Notes under the pieces: model-generated | Databases searched by the model: none | Told to the model about the DNA's origin: nothing | The model's input: the letters and a program-made list of their open reading frames with translations, nothing else | Origin: Gammaproteobacteria bacterium | GTDB lineage: Bacteria > Pseudomonadota > Gammaproteobacteria > Pseudomonadales > Cellvibrionaceae | Length of the DNA: 34,947 nt | Assembly: GCA_025362015.1 (NCBI GenBank) | Contig: JANYIO010000093.1 | Span: 1-34,947 of the forward strand | Direction of reading: 5' to 3' | In this document: positions 17,910 through 26,938 of the stretch, one piece after another | How positions within the stretch are numbered: the first letter of the stretch is position 1 | Layout: each line of letters starts with the position of its first letter | Translations under genes and position numbers: made by a program

Positions 17910-17935
17910 ATTAATCGTTAAAATTAATCGTTAAA
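17910..17935 (+). repeat. 13-bp tandem duplication in the ccoN leader
   Basis: ATTAATCGTTAAA occurs twice without a gap (17910-17922 and 17923-17935), ending just before the AGGA ribosome site and 12 bases before the start codon. Confidence 0.9.
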
Positions 17936-17947
17936 TAGGAATGCCCT

Positions 17948-19441
17948 ATGGCTAGTCATGTGACTGTGGCCGGTGATCTACCGGTCTACGACTTCGATGT
18001 AGTGCGCAAATTTACCATTATGGCTGTGGTCTGGGGCATAGTGGGTATGGCGGTGGGAGTGCTCATTGCCTCGCAACTCGTATGGCCAGAAATGAATGAT
18101 TTATTTCAGCCCTATAGTCATTTTGGCCGTCTTCGTCCGCTGCATACAAACGCAGTTATTTTTGCATTTGGTGGCTGTGCCTTATTTGCAAGCTCGTATT
18201 ACGTGGTGCAACGTACTTGTCAGGCAGCATTGTTTGGTGGCTGGCTAATCCCATTTACTTTTTGGGGGTGGCAGTTAGTGATTGTATTAGCGGCTATTAC
18301 ATTGCCGCTGGGATATACCTCCGCTAAAGAATATGCCGAGTTGGAGTGGCCAATTGATATCTTGATTACGTTTGTATGGGTGAGTTACGCCATTGTATTT
18401 TTCGGCACGATTGTTAAGCGCCGGACTGCACATATTTACGTTGCTAATTGGTTCTATGGCGCCTTCATCATTACGGTTGCGGTGTTGCATGTTGTGAATT
18501 CGGCAGCTGTGCCTGTTACTTTCTGGAAGTCTTACTCAGCCTATGCCGGTGCTGCTGATGCGATGGTGCAATGGTGGTATGGTCATAATGCCGTTGGATT
18601 TTTCTTAACCGCGGGATTTTTAGGCATGATGTACTATTTTGTGCCGAAGCAGGCAGGTCGTCCGGTGTACTCTTATCAGCTGTCTATCGTGCATTTCTGG
18701 GCGCTGATTTCTATGTACATTTGGGCCGGTTCACATCACTTATTGTACTCCGCGCTACCAGATTGGACGCAGTCTTTAGGCATGGTGATGTCGTTGATTC
18801 TGCTCGCGCCAAGTTGGGGAGGAATGATTAACGGTATTATGACTTTGTCGGGTGCCTGGCATAAATTGCGCACTGATCCTACCTTGCGTTTTCTCGTGGT
18901 ATCCCTCTCTTTTTATGGAATGTCTACCTTTGAAGGCCCCATGATGGCGATTAAAACTGTAAACGCCATGTCGCATGATACTGATTGGACCATCGGCCAT
19001 GTGCACTCAGGTGCCTTGGGCTGGGTGGCCATGATTTCGATAGGTGCTATTTATCATATGCTGCCATTACTCTACGGCCGCCAATCAATGTTCAGCGTCA
19101 AGTTTATTAATATTCATTTCTGGTTAGCTTCTATTGGTACTGTGCTTTACGTCTGCGCTATGTGGGTGAATGGGATTATGCAGGGCCTAATGTGGCGGGC
19201 TTTTAATCAGGACGGCACCTTAACCTATAGCTTTATTGAATCTGTACAAGCAAGCCATGCTGGTTATTTAGTCCGCCTAATAGGTGGAATTTTCTTCTTG
19301 TCAGGTATGTTACTGATGGCCTACAACATGTACCGCACTATTAATCAACCAGCTAATCAAGCAGCTGTTGAAGCAAGCGATCAAGATCGTCTTCACGCTT
19401 CTGCTGTCGGCTCTCAAAACGTTTTGGGGGGACTGTCATGA
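17948..19441 (+). CDS. ccoN: cbb3-type cytochrome c oxidase subunit I
   Basis: 497 aa, very hydrophobic, consistent with about 12 membrane helices. Conserved His-bearing blocks are [29 protein letters not shown] and [14 protein letters not shown] (heme and CuB ligands), and [15 protein letters not shown]. It is the catalytic subunit that reduces oxygen at a heme b3-CuB centre with high affinity and pumps protons in the inner membrane. It heads ccoNOQP and overlaps ccoO by 4 bases (ATGA). AGGA lies upstream of the ATG. An FNR/ANR box at 17785 implies induction at low oxygen. Confidence 0.97.
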   Translation: MASHVTVAGDLPVYDFDVVRKFTIMAVVWGIVGMAVGVLIASQLVWPEMNDLFQPYSHFGRLRPLHTNAVIFAFGGCALFASSYYVVQRTCQAALFGGWLIPFTFWGWQLVIVLAAITLPLGYTSAKEYAELEWPIDILITFVWVSYAIVFFGTIVKRRTAHIYVANWFYGAFIITVAVLHVVNSAAVPVTFWKSYSAYAGAADAMVQWWYGHNAVGFFLTAGFLGMMYYFVPKQAGRPVYSYQLSIVHFWALISMYIWAGSHHLLYSALPDWTQSLGMVMSLILLAPSWGGMINGIMTLSGAWHKLRTDPTLRFLVVSLSFYGMSTFEGPMMAIKTVNAMSHDTDWTIGHVHSGALGWVAMISIGAIYHMLPLLYGRQSMFSVKFINIHFWLASIGTVLYVCAMWVNGIMQGLMWRAFNQDGTLTYSFIESVQASHAGYLVRLIGGIFFLSGMLLMAYNMYRTINQPANQAAVEASDQDRLHASAVGSQNVLGGLS

Positions 19442-20049
19442 AAGGTCATAATATTATTGAACAAAATATTGGCTTGATGACTGTGCTGGTAGTTATCGCT
19501 ATTAGTTTTGGTGGGCTAGTTGAAATATTGCCGCAGTTTTTCCTGAAAGAAACTACCACGCCGATAGAAGGCTTAAAGCCTTTACCAGCGTTGCAGTTGG
19601 AAGGACGCGATATTTATATTCGCGAAGGCTGCCATGTTTGTCATACACAAATGATTCGTCCATTGCGCGCTGAAGTTGAGCGTTACGGTCACTATTCAGT
19701 TGCCGGGGAATCTGTTTATGAGCATCCATTTTTATGGGGATCAAAACGTACTGGTCCAGATCTGGCACGGGTAGGTAAACGTTATTCCGATGATTGGCAA
19801 AAAGCCCATTTGTTCAATCCACGCAGTGTGGTTCCTGAATCGATTATGCCTTCATTCCCCTGGTTGTATAACAACAAGCTGGATGGCAAACATACTGCAG
19901 ACAAAATGCGCGCCTTACATTCTGTTGGTGTTCCCTATACCGAAGAAGATTATGCGGGTGCTGAAAAAGCGGTGAAAGGTATTACAGAGATGGATGCATT
20001 GGTTGCCTACTTGCAACAATTAGGCATTCTTCTAACTGAGAAGCGTTAA
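19438..20049 (+). CDS. ccoO: cbb3-type cytochrome c oxidase subunit II (monoheme cytochrome c)
   Basis: 203 aa, the usual length. One N-terminal membrane anchor ([18 protein letters not shown]) is followed by a periplasmic domain with a single heme c site, [13 protein letters not shown]. The block MPSFPWLY supplies the Met ligand region. It passes electrons from CcoP or soluble cytochromes to CcoN. Its start overlaps the ccoN stop, and its TAA overlaps an ATG that opens the mini-ORF chain before ccoQ. Confidence 0.97.
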   Translation: MKGHNIIEQNIGLMTVLVVIAISFGGLVEILPQFFLKETTTPIEGLKPLPALQLEGRDIYIREGCHVCHTQMIRPLRAEVERYGHYSVAGESVYEHPFLWGSKRTGPDLARVGKRYSDDWQKAHLFNPRSVVPESIMPSFPWLYNNKLDGKHTADKMRALHSVGVPYTEEDYAGAEKAVKGITEMDALVAYLQQLGILLTEKR

Positions 20050-20107
20050 TGATCGGCATAGGTACGCAATGATAGGCAAAGGTACGTAATGATGGACATA
20101 GGCACGC
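20048..20107 (+). repeat. Triplicated 20-bp unit creating overlapping mini-ORFs before and into ccoQ
   Basis: Three contiguous 20-bp copies (20048-20067, 20068-20087, 20088-20107) share the pattern AATGATnGGCATAGGTACG. Each carries ATG. The first opens 20049-20072 (MIGIGTQ, stop TGA), the second 20069-20089 (MIGKGT, stop TAA), and the third is the true start of ccoQ (MMDIGTLG). Every stop overlaps the next ATG: ccoO TAATG mini-1, mini-1 ATGA mini-2, mini-2 TAATG ccoQ. This looks like duplication of the ccoQ start region, and may couple ccoQ translation to ccoO. Confidence 0.9.
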
Positions 20108-20295
20108 TAGGCATAATTTCAACGCTGTTGGTTACTATCGCCTTTTTTGGTGTGTGTTTCTGGGCGTTCTCGCCCGCACTAAAAAAACGCTTTGAAGAAG
20201 ATGCGAAATTACCATTTGCCGATGAGTTAAATGTTTCTGAAAAATTAGACGAGAGTAAAAAAATCATCAGCCTTGATGATAAAAAGGTGAAATAG
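20089..20295 (+). CDS. ccoQ: cbb3 oxidase small subunit CcoQ
   Basis: 68 aa with one membrane helix (about residues 7-27, LGIISTLLVTIAFFGVCFWAF) followed by a charged tail (SPALKKRFEEDAKLPFADEL). This matches the CcoQ/FixQ pattern in size, topology and position between ccoO and ccoP. CcoQ stabilises the oxidase or helps its assembly. The start is at the third unit of a tandem repeat; an in-frame ATG directly follows at 20092. ccoP begins 3 bases after the stop. Confidence 0.93.
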   Translation: MMDIGTLGIISTLLVTIAFFGVCFWAFSPALKKRFEEDAKLPFADELNVSEKLDESKKIISLDDKKVK

Positions 20296-20298
20296 ATT

Positions 20299-21231
20299 AT
20301 GAGTAATGTTTGGAGTTTATGGATTGTTGTTCTGACCATCACCAACATTGTGTTGTTGTTGTGGGTGTTGTTGGCAAATCGCAAGCAGGCTGTTGTTGAA
20401 GATGATCAACATGATAGTCATGACGAAGTCAAAACTACCGGCCATGTTTACGACGGTATAGAGGAATACAATAATCCGCTGCCTCGGTGGTGGTTTTATA
20501 TGTTCATCGGCACCATTATTTATGCAGCAGGTTATCTGATTGTGTATCCGGGCATGGGAGCATATCAGGGGTTAAGCTTCGGAAAAAATAAAGCCTGGAC
20601 ATCGGCATCACAGTTACAAGCAGAACAAGTACAAGCACAAGTGCAATACGAAACAACTTTCGGTGAGTTTGCAAAAACTCCCATTCCTGAATTGGCCAAT
20701 AATGTTGATGCGATGAAAATGGGTTCGCGTTTATTTCTCAATAATTGTGCGGTGTGCCACGGTGCGGATGCGAGCGGCAACCCTGGTTATCCCAACCTGA
20801 CCGATAAAGATTGGCTGTATGGTGGTAGCCCTGAGCGCATTAAAGAAACGATTACGCTGGGCCGCAAAGCCATGATGCCAGCTTGGGGTGCTGCACTCGG
20901 TGAAACTAATATCGCGAATGTTGTGGAGTTTGTATTGAAACGCGCAGGCCGCGAGCATGACAAAACCAAAGCGTTGCTAGGTGAGCCGGTGTTTGCAAAA
21001 AATTGTGCTGTTTGTCATGGCGCTGATGGCAAAGGTAATCAACAAGTGGGCGCCCCTAATCTTACCGATGATGTGTGGTTGTATGGTGGTGAGCCACAAG
21101 AGTTACGCCAAACTCTGCGCAATGGTCGCAATGGTGTAATGCCAGCCCATGAACAAATGTTAAAACCTGAACGCATACATTTACTCGCCGCTTATGTTTA
21201 CAGTTTGTCACACGAGGACGCGGCGCAATAA
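20299..21231 (+). CDS. ccoP: cbb3-type cytochrome c oxidase subunit III (diheme cytochrome c)
   Basis: 310 aa. There are two membrane segments (about residues 6-26 and 61-82, the latter after the conserved YNNPLPRWWFYMF). Two heme c sites follow: NNCAVCHGADASG near residue 150 and KNCAVCHGADGKG near 236. It accepts electrons from soluble cytochrome c and passes them to CcoO. The two heme domains resemble each other, an internal duplication known in the family (DKDWLYGGSPERIKETI versus DDVWLYGGEPQELRQTL). Confidence 0.97.
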   Translation: MSNVWSLWIVVLTITNIVLLLWVLLANRKQAVVEDDQHDSHDEVKTTGHVYDGIEEYNNPLPRWWFYMFIGTIIYAAGYLIVYPGMGAYQGLSFGKNKAWTSASQLQAEQVQAQVQYETTFGEFAKTPIPELANNVDAMKMGSRLFLNNCAVCHGADASGNPGYPNLTDKDWLYGGSPERIKETITLGRKAMMPAWGAALGETNIANVVEFVLKRAGREHDKTKALLGEPVFAKNCAVCHGADGKGNQQVGAPNLTDDVWLYGGEPQELRQTLRNGRNGVMPAHEQMLKPERIHLLAAYVYSLSHEDAAQ

Positions 21232-21279
21232 AATATATGGTAACTTTTGCGCGTTTTTTTTGCATTGCTCCATAGAATG

Positions 21280-21312
21280 TTATCGTCATCCGCTGTGTGA
21301 GGATGACGATAA
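21280..21312. terminator. Strong hairpin between ccoP and ccoG
   Basis: TTATCGTCATCC (21280-21291) pairs perfectly over 12 bp with GGATGACGATAA (21301-21312), with a 9-base loop. No T-run follows on the plus strand, so it may slow rather than end transcription, or mark an mRNA processing site between the structural and the assembly genes. It resembles the GTCATTCT/AGAATGAC hairpin after selO at 30716-30739. Confidence 0.5.
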
Positions 21313-21400
21313 ATAGCATTTTAAAAACGCACTAAATAATCTGTTTTTCTTTCTTGTATTTCCCGCATTATTTTTTGTCGGGCTCATGAGGTGGTCGTCA

Positions 21401-22813
21401 GTGAGCAAAAAGATTCAACCATCTCCAGCAACAACTCCCGCGCCAGAGATTCGCTACGTCAATTTATATGAAGCCGAAGATAAAGTTTACATTCGGCACA
21501 TAACTGGCTTTTATCAACGCTTACGACGCTATACCGGAATTCCCCTATTGCTCGGTTATCTGCTGATGCCATGGTTGATTATTGATGGCCGTCCCGCCAT
21601 GTTGTTTGACTTACCCACACGTAAATTCAATATACTCTGGATAACTTTTTCGCCCCAAGATGGAATTTATCTTGCGTGGCTGCTGATTATTGCCGCCTTT
21701 CTTTTATTCACTATTACCGTTATGGTGGGGCGCGTTTGGTGTGGATTTACTTGCCCGCAAACCGTGTGGACGCAAATGTTCATGTGGGCGGAATTGGTAT
21801 GTGAGGGTGATCGTAATAAGCGTATCAAATTAGATGCACAGCCATGGGGCTTGCAAAAATTTTTACGAAAAGCGGCGACTCAAACCATATGGATTAGTAT
21901 TGCGCTAGTCACGGGGCTCACATTTATTGGTTACTTCACACCGATTCGTGCGCTATGTGTGAATTTTTTTACCTTTCATTTAAGTTTAAGTGTGGCTTAT
22001 TGGGTGTTATTTTTTGCGGGCGCAACTTACATGAATGCCGGCTTTATGCGCGAACAAATTTGTAAATACGTGTGCCCCTACGCACGTTTTCAAGCAGTCA
22101 TGTTCGATCATGACACGCTCACTGTGTTTTACAATAAGCTGCGCGGTGAAACACGTGGGCCGCGCAAAATCGGCGAAGATTATAAAGCCCAAGGTTTGGG
22201 TGACTGTATTGATTGCTCCTGGTGCGTGCAGGTTTGTCCGGTCAATATTGATATCCGCGATGGTTTGCAAGCGGAATGTATAGACTGTGGTTTGTGTGTG
22301 GATGCCTGTAACAGCGTGATGGAAAAAATGAATTATCCGCTGGGATTAATTAGTTTTACTACGGAAAACTCCGTCGGTAAAAGCAAAATAAATGTATTTC
22401 GCCCGCGCGTAGTGGCGTATGGATCTATGTTGCTAATCATGGTAGGGTTTTTTGTTTATTCCATCGCGAACCGAGTACCTTTAATTATTGAAGTGCTAAG
22501 AGATCGCGGTGTCAAAATGTATCGCGTAGTAGATGATAATATTCAAAATGTGTACACGATAAAAATTGAGAACATGGATCGCAAACAACACATTTATAAT
22601 ATTCGTGTTGATGGTGATTTTCCATTTGAAGTGCAGGGCTATAAAGCACCGCCTTTAGCGGATGGCGAAATTCTCACCGTGCCCGTACGTGTGGTGGTAA
22701 AACGTGAAGTTTTAACGGGTGAGAAAAATGACATTACCATAACTCTGGTGGCGCGCGATGATCTCGCCATTAAAGCTTCGCATCGCACGACATTTATCGG
22801 CCCGGCACATTAG
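21401..22813 (+). CDS. ccoG: cbb3 oxidase assembly protein CcoG (4Fe-4S membrane protein)
   Basis: 470 aa from the GTG at 21401, which has GAGGTGG six bases upstream; an in-frame ATG at 21386 (MRWSS) is the alternative and lacks a good site. Four or five membrane helices lie in the first 230 residues, plus one near 350. Family motif GRVWCGFTCPQTVWT. Two ferredoxin-like cluster sites are DCIDCSWCVQVCPVN and ECIDCGLCVDACN. The C-terminal third is a periplasmic Ig-like domain. CcoG acts as a copper reductase in cbb3 assembly in studied bacteria. It opens the ccoGHIS cluster, 170 bp after ccoP. Confidence 0.95.
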   Translation: MSKKIQPSPATTPAPEIRYVNLYEAEDKVYIRHITGFYQRLRRYTGIPLLLGYLLMPWLIIDGRPAMLFDLPTRKFNILWITFSPQDGIYLAWLLIIAAFLLFTITVMVGRVWCGFTCPQTVWTQMFMWAELVCEGDRNKRIKLDAQPWGLQKFLRKAATQTIWISIALVTGLTFIGYFTPIRALCVNFFTFHLSLSVAYWVLFFAGATYMNAGFMREQICKYVCPYARFQAVMFDHDTLTVFYNKLRGETRGPRKIGEDYKAQGLGDCIDCSWCVQVCPVNIDIRDGLQAECIDCGLCVDACNSVMEKMNYPLGLISFTTENSVGKSKINVFRPRVVAYGSMLLIMVGFFVYSIANRVPLIIEVLRDRGVKMYRVVDDNIQNVYTIKIENMDRKQHIYNIRVDGDFPFEVQGYKAPPLADGEILTVPVRVVVKREVLTGEKNDITITLVARDDLAIKASHRTTFIGPAH

Positions 22814-22820
22814 CTGTTTT

Positions 22821-22866
22821 CTTCTACAGGCAACAAACCTATTTTTTCTACAGGTAACAAACCTAT
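22821..22866 (+). repeat. Tandem duplication of the ccoH leader
   Basis: Two near-identical copies with a 24-bp period (22821-22842 and 22845-22866), core TTCTACAGGCAACAAACCTA versus TTCTACAGGTAACAAACCTA. The second runs into the ccoH ATG, so the AGG-containing ribosome site region is duplicated. Confidence 0.9.
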
Positions 22867-23395
22867 GAATCAAACTGCAGAACATTTATTGCCCTGGTAT
22901 CGCCAGGTTTGGTTTTGGATGGTGTTTGGTCCGTTGATTTTTATTATTGTGCTTTGTGCTTTCACAGTAACAATGGCTTTTCATTATTCCGATGATGTAG
23001 TGACTGATAATTACTACAAAGAGGGACTTGCCATTAATCAAACCTTACAGCAAGACGAACGCGCATTGGCGTTAGGTTTAACGGCGAACATAAAATTTGA
23101 TAGCACTACTCATGAAGTAATGGTCTCCATTAAAAGTGCTACGAATTTACCGCAACAATTATTATTGTTTCTGGATCATCCCGTTAAAAAAACCAAAGAT
23201 CAGCATATAGTATTGCAGGAAATTGCAACGGGTGAATACCGTGCAGAATTAACCACACTGCCGGAGTTCTCCTGGTATTTAGCATTGGTGCCTGAGGCAG
23301 ATGCCAGCAAACGCAAACAAGCTGAGTGGTTGCTGAGTGGCGATATAGATTTTTCAAAAACTGCGGAAGCTCTTTTACAGCCGCGCGTTAAATAA
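22865..23395 (+). CDS. ccoH: cbb3 oxidase assembly protein CcoH (FixH)
   Basis: 176 aa. One membrane helix spans about residues 16-37 (FWMVFGPLIFIIVLCAFTVTMAF), followed directly by the FixH hallmark SDDVVTDNYYKEGLAINQ and a periplasmic domain of about 120 residues. It is required to assemble cbb3 oxidase and contacts the ccoI copper system. It lies between ccoG and ccoI as usual. The leader is tandemly duplicated (22821-22866). Confidence 0.94.
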   Translation: MNQTAEHLLPWYRQVWFWMVFGPLIFIIVLCAFTVTMAFHYSDDVVTDNYYKEGLAINQTLQQDERALALGLTANIKFDSTTHEVMVSIKSATNLPQQLLLFLDHPVKKTKDQHIVLQEIATGEYRAELTTLPEFSWYLALVPEADASKRKQAEWLLSGDIDFSKTAEALLQPRVK

Positions 23396-23404
23396 TGTTT
23401 GTGA

Positions 23405-25894
23405 GTGTACTTCTCTGTGACTCCTTCTACTAATAAAGATTGCTCGATCTGTTATCACTGCGGCTTGCCTGTGCCTGCGAATATGGATTATAACGTGATG
23501 ATTGCAGGCGCCAAGCAAGCAATGTGTTGTATCGGTTGCCAGGCTGTAGCAATTGCCATTGTCGATGGCGGTTTGGAAAATTTTTATCGTTTCCGCTCGG
23601 AAACAAATCAGCGCAGTGCGCCCTTGGCATCTAAAACAGATTGGGAAATTTATAATCTTCCTGAAGTACAAAGTGAATTTGTGACTGAGTACGATGCCGA
23701 GTCGCTTCAGGCCAATATATTGCTCGAAGGAATTTCTTGTGCTGCGTGCAGTTGGTTAATTGAAACCCATCTTAAAAAAAATCCCGCGCTAAAAATTGTT
23801 AACGTTAATATCAGTACACACCGTTGCACTATTGTATGGTCTCCTGCACAAGCGCAATTGAGTGAAGTGCTGCAAGCGTTGGAACAAATTGGTTACAAGG
23901 CGCGCCCCGCGACTGATGAGCAACAACAAGAATTTATTCAACAAGAAAATCGGCTTGCGCTATTTCGTTTAGGGGTTGCCGGTTTCGGCATGATGCAATC
24001 GTTGATGGTGGCGGTAGGGATTTATACCGGTGCAACTGATTCATGGTTAGATTTTTTGCGTTGGTTAAGTATGTTGGTGGCAACCCCGGTCGTGTTTTTT
24101 TCTGCTGCGCCATTTTTTAAAGCAGCATGGCGCAGTATTCAAAGCCGCCAATTAATTATGGATGTACCAGTCGCGTTGGCGATAGGTCTGGCATATCTCG
24201 CCAGCACTTGGGCATGTATTCATGGTGGTGGTGAGGTTTATTTTGAATCAGTTTCCATGTTTATCTTTTTCTTATTGTTGGGTCGTTATATTGAGCAGCG
24301 CGCACGTCATCGCAACAATTTAGCTTTTGGTAATCTCGCGCAATTAATGCCGCTTACTGCTTGCTGTATTATGCAGCAAAACGGTCAGGAAGCTACGCAC
24401 AATATTCCTTTAAAGTTGCTTGCACTGGGCGATGTGGTGTTAGTAAAAGCTGGCGATACATTTCCCTGTGATGGTGTTGTAGTCGATGGTGAAAGTGAAG
24501 TGGTGGAGGCGCTTATTACGGGCGAAGCAGTTCCTCGCATAAAAAAAATAGGTGACAAAGTGATTGCCGGTACGCTTAATAGTCAAAGTGTATTACGTAT
24601 TAAAGTCACCGCTGTTGGCGGTGCTACACAACTTTCCGGTATTGAACGTTTAACGACTCAAGCCGCTGAAGAAAAACCAAAGCAAGTACTAATGGCGGAT
24701 AAAATTGCGCGATTTTTTGTCGCACGGTTATTAGTAGTCTGTATTGGTGTATTTATTTTTTGGTGGTTTAAAGATTCAACCCGCGCCTTGTGGATTACGC
24801 TCTCAGTCCTAGTCGTTACTTGCCCATGTGCGTTGGCACTGGCTATGCCTGCTGCGCTCTCTGCGGCAACCGCAAATTTACGCCACCGTGGATTTTTAGT
24901 AGCGCGTGGCCATGTTATTGAAATGCTACCGCAGATTACTCGCGTTATTTTTGATAAAACCGGAACCCTGACACAAGGAAATTTTTGTGTTAGCGATGTG
25001 CAACTGTGCACACAAAATAACGCTGAATTGACTTTTGATATTGATCAGGTGGATCGCAATCAGGTGGATCGCGACCAGGTGTTAGCCATTGCGGCGGCGC
25101 TTGAAGCGGACTCTAATCATCCCATCGCACGTGCCTTTAATGTTTATAAAACGGATGTGGTTGCCTACGATACCAAACAAACTATCGGAGCAGGTGTTGA
25201 AGGTTATATTGACAATAAAATTTATCGTTTAGGTTCACCTGATTTTGCGTGTGAAATTATTGCAACATCTTCTGCTATTCAGAGTTCTGCATTACTTGCG
25301 CCAGATGAAAAAAAACTCAGGTTATTGTTAAGCAATAACCAAGGTGCTGTGGCATGGTTTAGTGTGGAAGATGAGCTTCGCCCCAGCGCACGCCAGGCAG
25401 TTGCAGAGTTACAGGCAATGGGTATTGCGGTGGAATTATTAAGTGGTGATCAATCCGCTGCGGTAGCAACCATCGCGCTGCAATTGGGTATTGAAGAGTA
25501 TAGTGCAGGTGCAACACCTGCGGATAAATTAACGCGGCTGAATTTGGCACAATTAGGCGGAGATGCAGTCCTAATGATTGGCGATGGCATTAACGACGTA
25601 CCAGTATTGGCTGGTGCAGATGTCTCAGTAGTAATGGCTTCCGCATCGGATTTGGCACAAGCCCATGCCGATGCAGTATTGCTTAATGATCAGCTTACAT
25701 TATTACCGCAAGCAATTCGTATCACTGAGCGTACGCGCAGCATCATCAAACAAAATTTATTTTTTTCATTATCTTATAATATTATTGCATTACCACTTGC
25801 CGCAACAGGGCATGTGGCGCCTTGGGCTGCAGCGATTGGTATGACAATGAGTTCATTAATCGTAGTGATGAATGCCTTGCGCCTCAATAAGTAA
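23405..25894 (+). CDS. ccoI: Copper-transporting P1B-type ATPase CcoI (FixI)
   Basis: 829 aa. The N-terminus holds cysteine pairs CSICYHCGLP and CCIGC, then a heavy-metal domain with GISCAACSW near residue 107. Membrane metal site TCPCALALAMP is near 472, phosphorylation site DKTGTLTQG near 517, and hinge GDGINDVPVL near 726. It exports copper to the periplasm for the CuB centre of cbb3. The start is a GTG at 23405; a GTG at 23417 is possible, and neither has a clear ribosome site. Residues around 547-559 contain a tandem DQV-DRNQV-DRDQV, an in-frame 15-bp duplication in the cytoplasmic P domain. Confidence 0.95.
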   Translation: MYFSVTPSTNKDCSICYHCGLPVPANMDYNVMIAGAKQAMCCIGCQAVAIAIVDGGLENFYRFRSETNQRSAPLASKTDWEIYNLPEVQSEFVTEYDAESLQANILLEGISCAACSWLIETHLKKNPALKIVNVNISTHRCTIVWSPAQAQLSEVLQALEQIGYKARPATDEQQQEFIQQENRLALFRLGVAGFGMMQSLMVAVGIYTGATDSWLDFLRWLSMLVATPVVFFSAAPFFKAAWRSIQSRQLIMDVPVALAIGLAYLASTWACIHGGGEVYFESVSMFIFFLLLGRYIEQRARHRNNLAFGNLAQLMPLTACCIMQQNGQEATHNIPLKLLALGDVVLVKAGDTFPCDGVVVDGESEVVEALITGEAVPRIKKIGDKVIAGTLNSQSVLRIKVTAVGGATQLSGIERLTTQAAEEKPKQVLMADKIARFFVARLLVVCIGVFIFWWFKDSTRALWITLSVLVVTCPCALALAMPAALSAATANLRHRGFLVARGHVIEMLPQITRVIFDKTGTLTQGNFCVSDVQLCTQNNAELTFDIDQVDRNQVDRDQVLAIAAALEADSNHPIARAFNVYKTDVVAYDTKQTIGAGVEGYIDNKIYRLGSPDFACEIIATSSAIQSSALLAPDEKKLRLLLSNNQGAVAWFSVEDELRPSARQAVAELQAMGIAVELLSGDQSAAVATIALQLGIEEYSAGATPADKLTRLNLAQLGGDAVLMIGDGINDVPVLAGADVSVVMASASDLAQAHADAVLLNDQLTLLPQAIRITERTRSIIKQNLFFSLSYNIIALPLAATGHVAPWAAAIGMTMSSLIVVMNALRLNK
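25043..25081 (+). repeat. In-frame 15-bp tandem repeats inside ccoI
   Basis: GATCGCAATCAGGTG (25052-25066) and GATCGCGACCAGGTG (25067-25081) follow a partial copy GATCAGGTG (25043-25051). They encode DQV, DRNQV and DRDQV without breaking the frame. The segment falls in a loop-like stretch between the phosphorylation site and the conserved SNHPIARAF, so it is probably tolerated. Confidence 0.85.
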
Positions 25895-25983
25895 TATTAA
25901 ATTTTACTGTTAGATTTTTTTGTTTTCAGGGGTTTTTATCATTAGGTTTATCGTTAGGCTTTAATTCATTGGAGTGAATCAAT

Positions 25984-26232
25984 TTGGAAAGTCTTTATTT
26001 TCTGGTTCCTGTTGCATTAATTTTTATTGCTATTGCGGTAAAAATTTTGTGGTGGGCTATTCATAATGGCCAATACGATAATCTTGATACTGAAGCGCAT
26101 CGCATTTTATTTGATGATGAAAAAATAAACTCTCCAAAATCAATATCTGCTTCTCACTCAATTGTTAAACCTATAACTACCACAACAGCTACCACAACAG
26201 CTATCGCGCCAGAGCAAAACAAGCATGACTGA
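25984..26232 (+). CDS. ccoS: cbb3 oxidase maturation protein CcoS
   Basis: 82 aa. The N-terminal membrane helix SLYFLVPVALIFIAIAVKILWWAIHNGQYDNLD is the CcoS signature, followed by HRILFDDE. It is needed for cofactor insertion into CcoN. The start is TTG with GGAG nine bases upstream (25971-25974); no ATG is available before the conserved helix. The tail is longer than the family norm and Thr-rich, from a 12-bp duplication (ACCACAACAGCT twice, near 26176-26201). It overlaps the next gene by 8 bases. Confidence 0.9.
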   Translation: MESLYFLVPVALIFIAIAVKILWWAIHNGQYDNLDTEAHRILFDDEKINSPKSISASHSIVKPITTTTATTTAIAPEQNKHD

Positions 26233-26938
26233 TTGGGTTATTTTTCTACCTATGTTTAGCATGGGTTTAGTCAGTAGTACGCATTGTATTGGGATGTGTG
26301 GCGGCATTATGGGGGCGCTTACCATGGCAATTCCTGCGGATGCCACACCTAAACGTTGGGGTATTTTACTTACTTACAATCTTGGGCGCGTGGCCAGTTA
26401 TAGCTTGATAGGATTCCTGGTTGGGCTATTTATTCAACGACTTGGTGTTAGACAACAGCTTGGTGCGCCAGATAACGGTAGTGTGTTGCGGGTTGTGGCA
26501 GGATTGCTACTCATAGCAATGGGTTTGTATTTAGCCGATTGGTGGCGTGGCTTAAGGCATTTGGAAACGATAGGGCGCTATCTTTGGGTTTATTTGCAGC
26601 CAATGGGAAAAAATTTATTGCCGGTGAATAGTTTACCAAAAGCGTTGTTGCTGGGGACTATTTGGGGATGGTTGCCATGCGGTTTGGTTTATTCAGCATT
26701 GGCCTTGGCAGTAACTCAACCTGTGCCATGGTTGGCTGCAGGCTCCATGCTCGCCTTCGGGCTTGGCACTTTGCCAGCGGTGTTGGCTGCAGGCGTAGCC
26801 GCGCAGCAACTCACGCGTGAATTACAGCGGCGACAAGTGCGCATTGCTCTTGCATTACTAATTATTTTTTATGGTTCATGGACGATTTATGGCGGCCTGG
26901 GTTTTAACAGCATGGGCACTCACCACCATCACCTCTAG
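26225..26938 (+). CDS. TauE/DsbD-like membrane protein of the cco cluster
   Basis: 237 aa with about six membrane helices. The block STHCIGMCGGIMGALTMAIP near the N-terminus and WLPCGLVYSALALA near residue 155 are typical of the sulfite exporter TauE/SafE and cytochrome-biogenesis transmembrane (DsbD_2) family. The conserved Cys in GMCGG and PCG may handle metal or thiols. This family regularly follows ccoS in gammaproteobacteria, so a part in copper supply or cbb3 maturation is likely but unproven. The last residues are THHHHL, a His cluster that could bind metal. It overlaps ccoS, which indicates co-translation. Confidence 0.88.
   Translation: MTDWVIFLPMFSMGLVSSTHCIGMCGGIMGALTMAIPADATPKRWGILLTYNLGRVASYSLIGFLVGLFIQRLGVRQQLGAPDNGSVLRVVAGLLLIAMGLYLADWWRGLRHLETIGRYLWVYLQPMGKNLLPVNSLPKALLLGTIWGWLPCGLVYSALALAVTQPVPWLAAGSMLAFGLGTLPAVLAAGVAAQQLTRELQRRQVRIALALLIIFYGSWTIYGGLGFNSMGTHHHHL

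Larger units (their letters stand above)
17628..17947. other. Intergenic region between argG and ccoN
   Basis: 320 bp with no gene. It holds a short tandem repeat AGTTAAAT (about 17634-17650) and a strong hairpin: GCCCTG (17702-17707, by line count within one base) with CAGGGC (17729-17734), extended by CACA/TGTG with a bulge. The hairpin may end the argG transcript, although no T-run follows. The FNR/ANR box (17785-17798) and a 13-bp tandem repeat in the ccoN leader (17910-17935) complete it. Confidence 0.65.
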
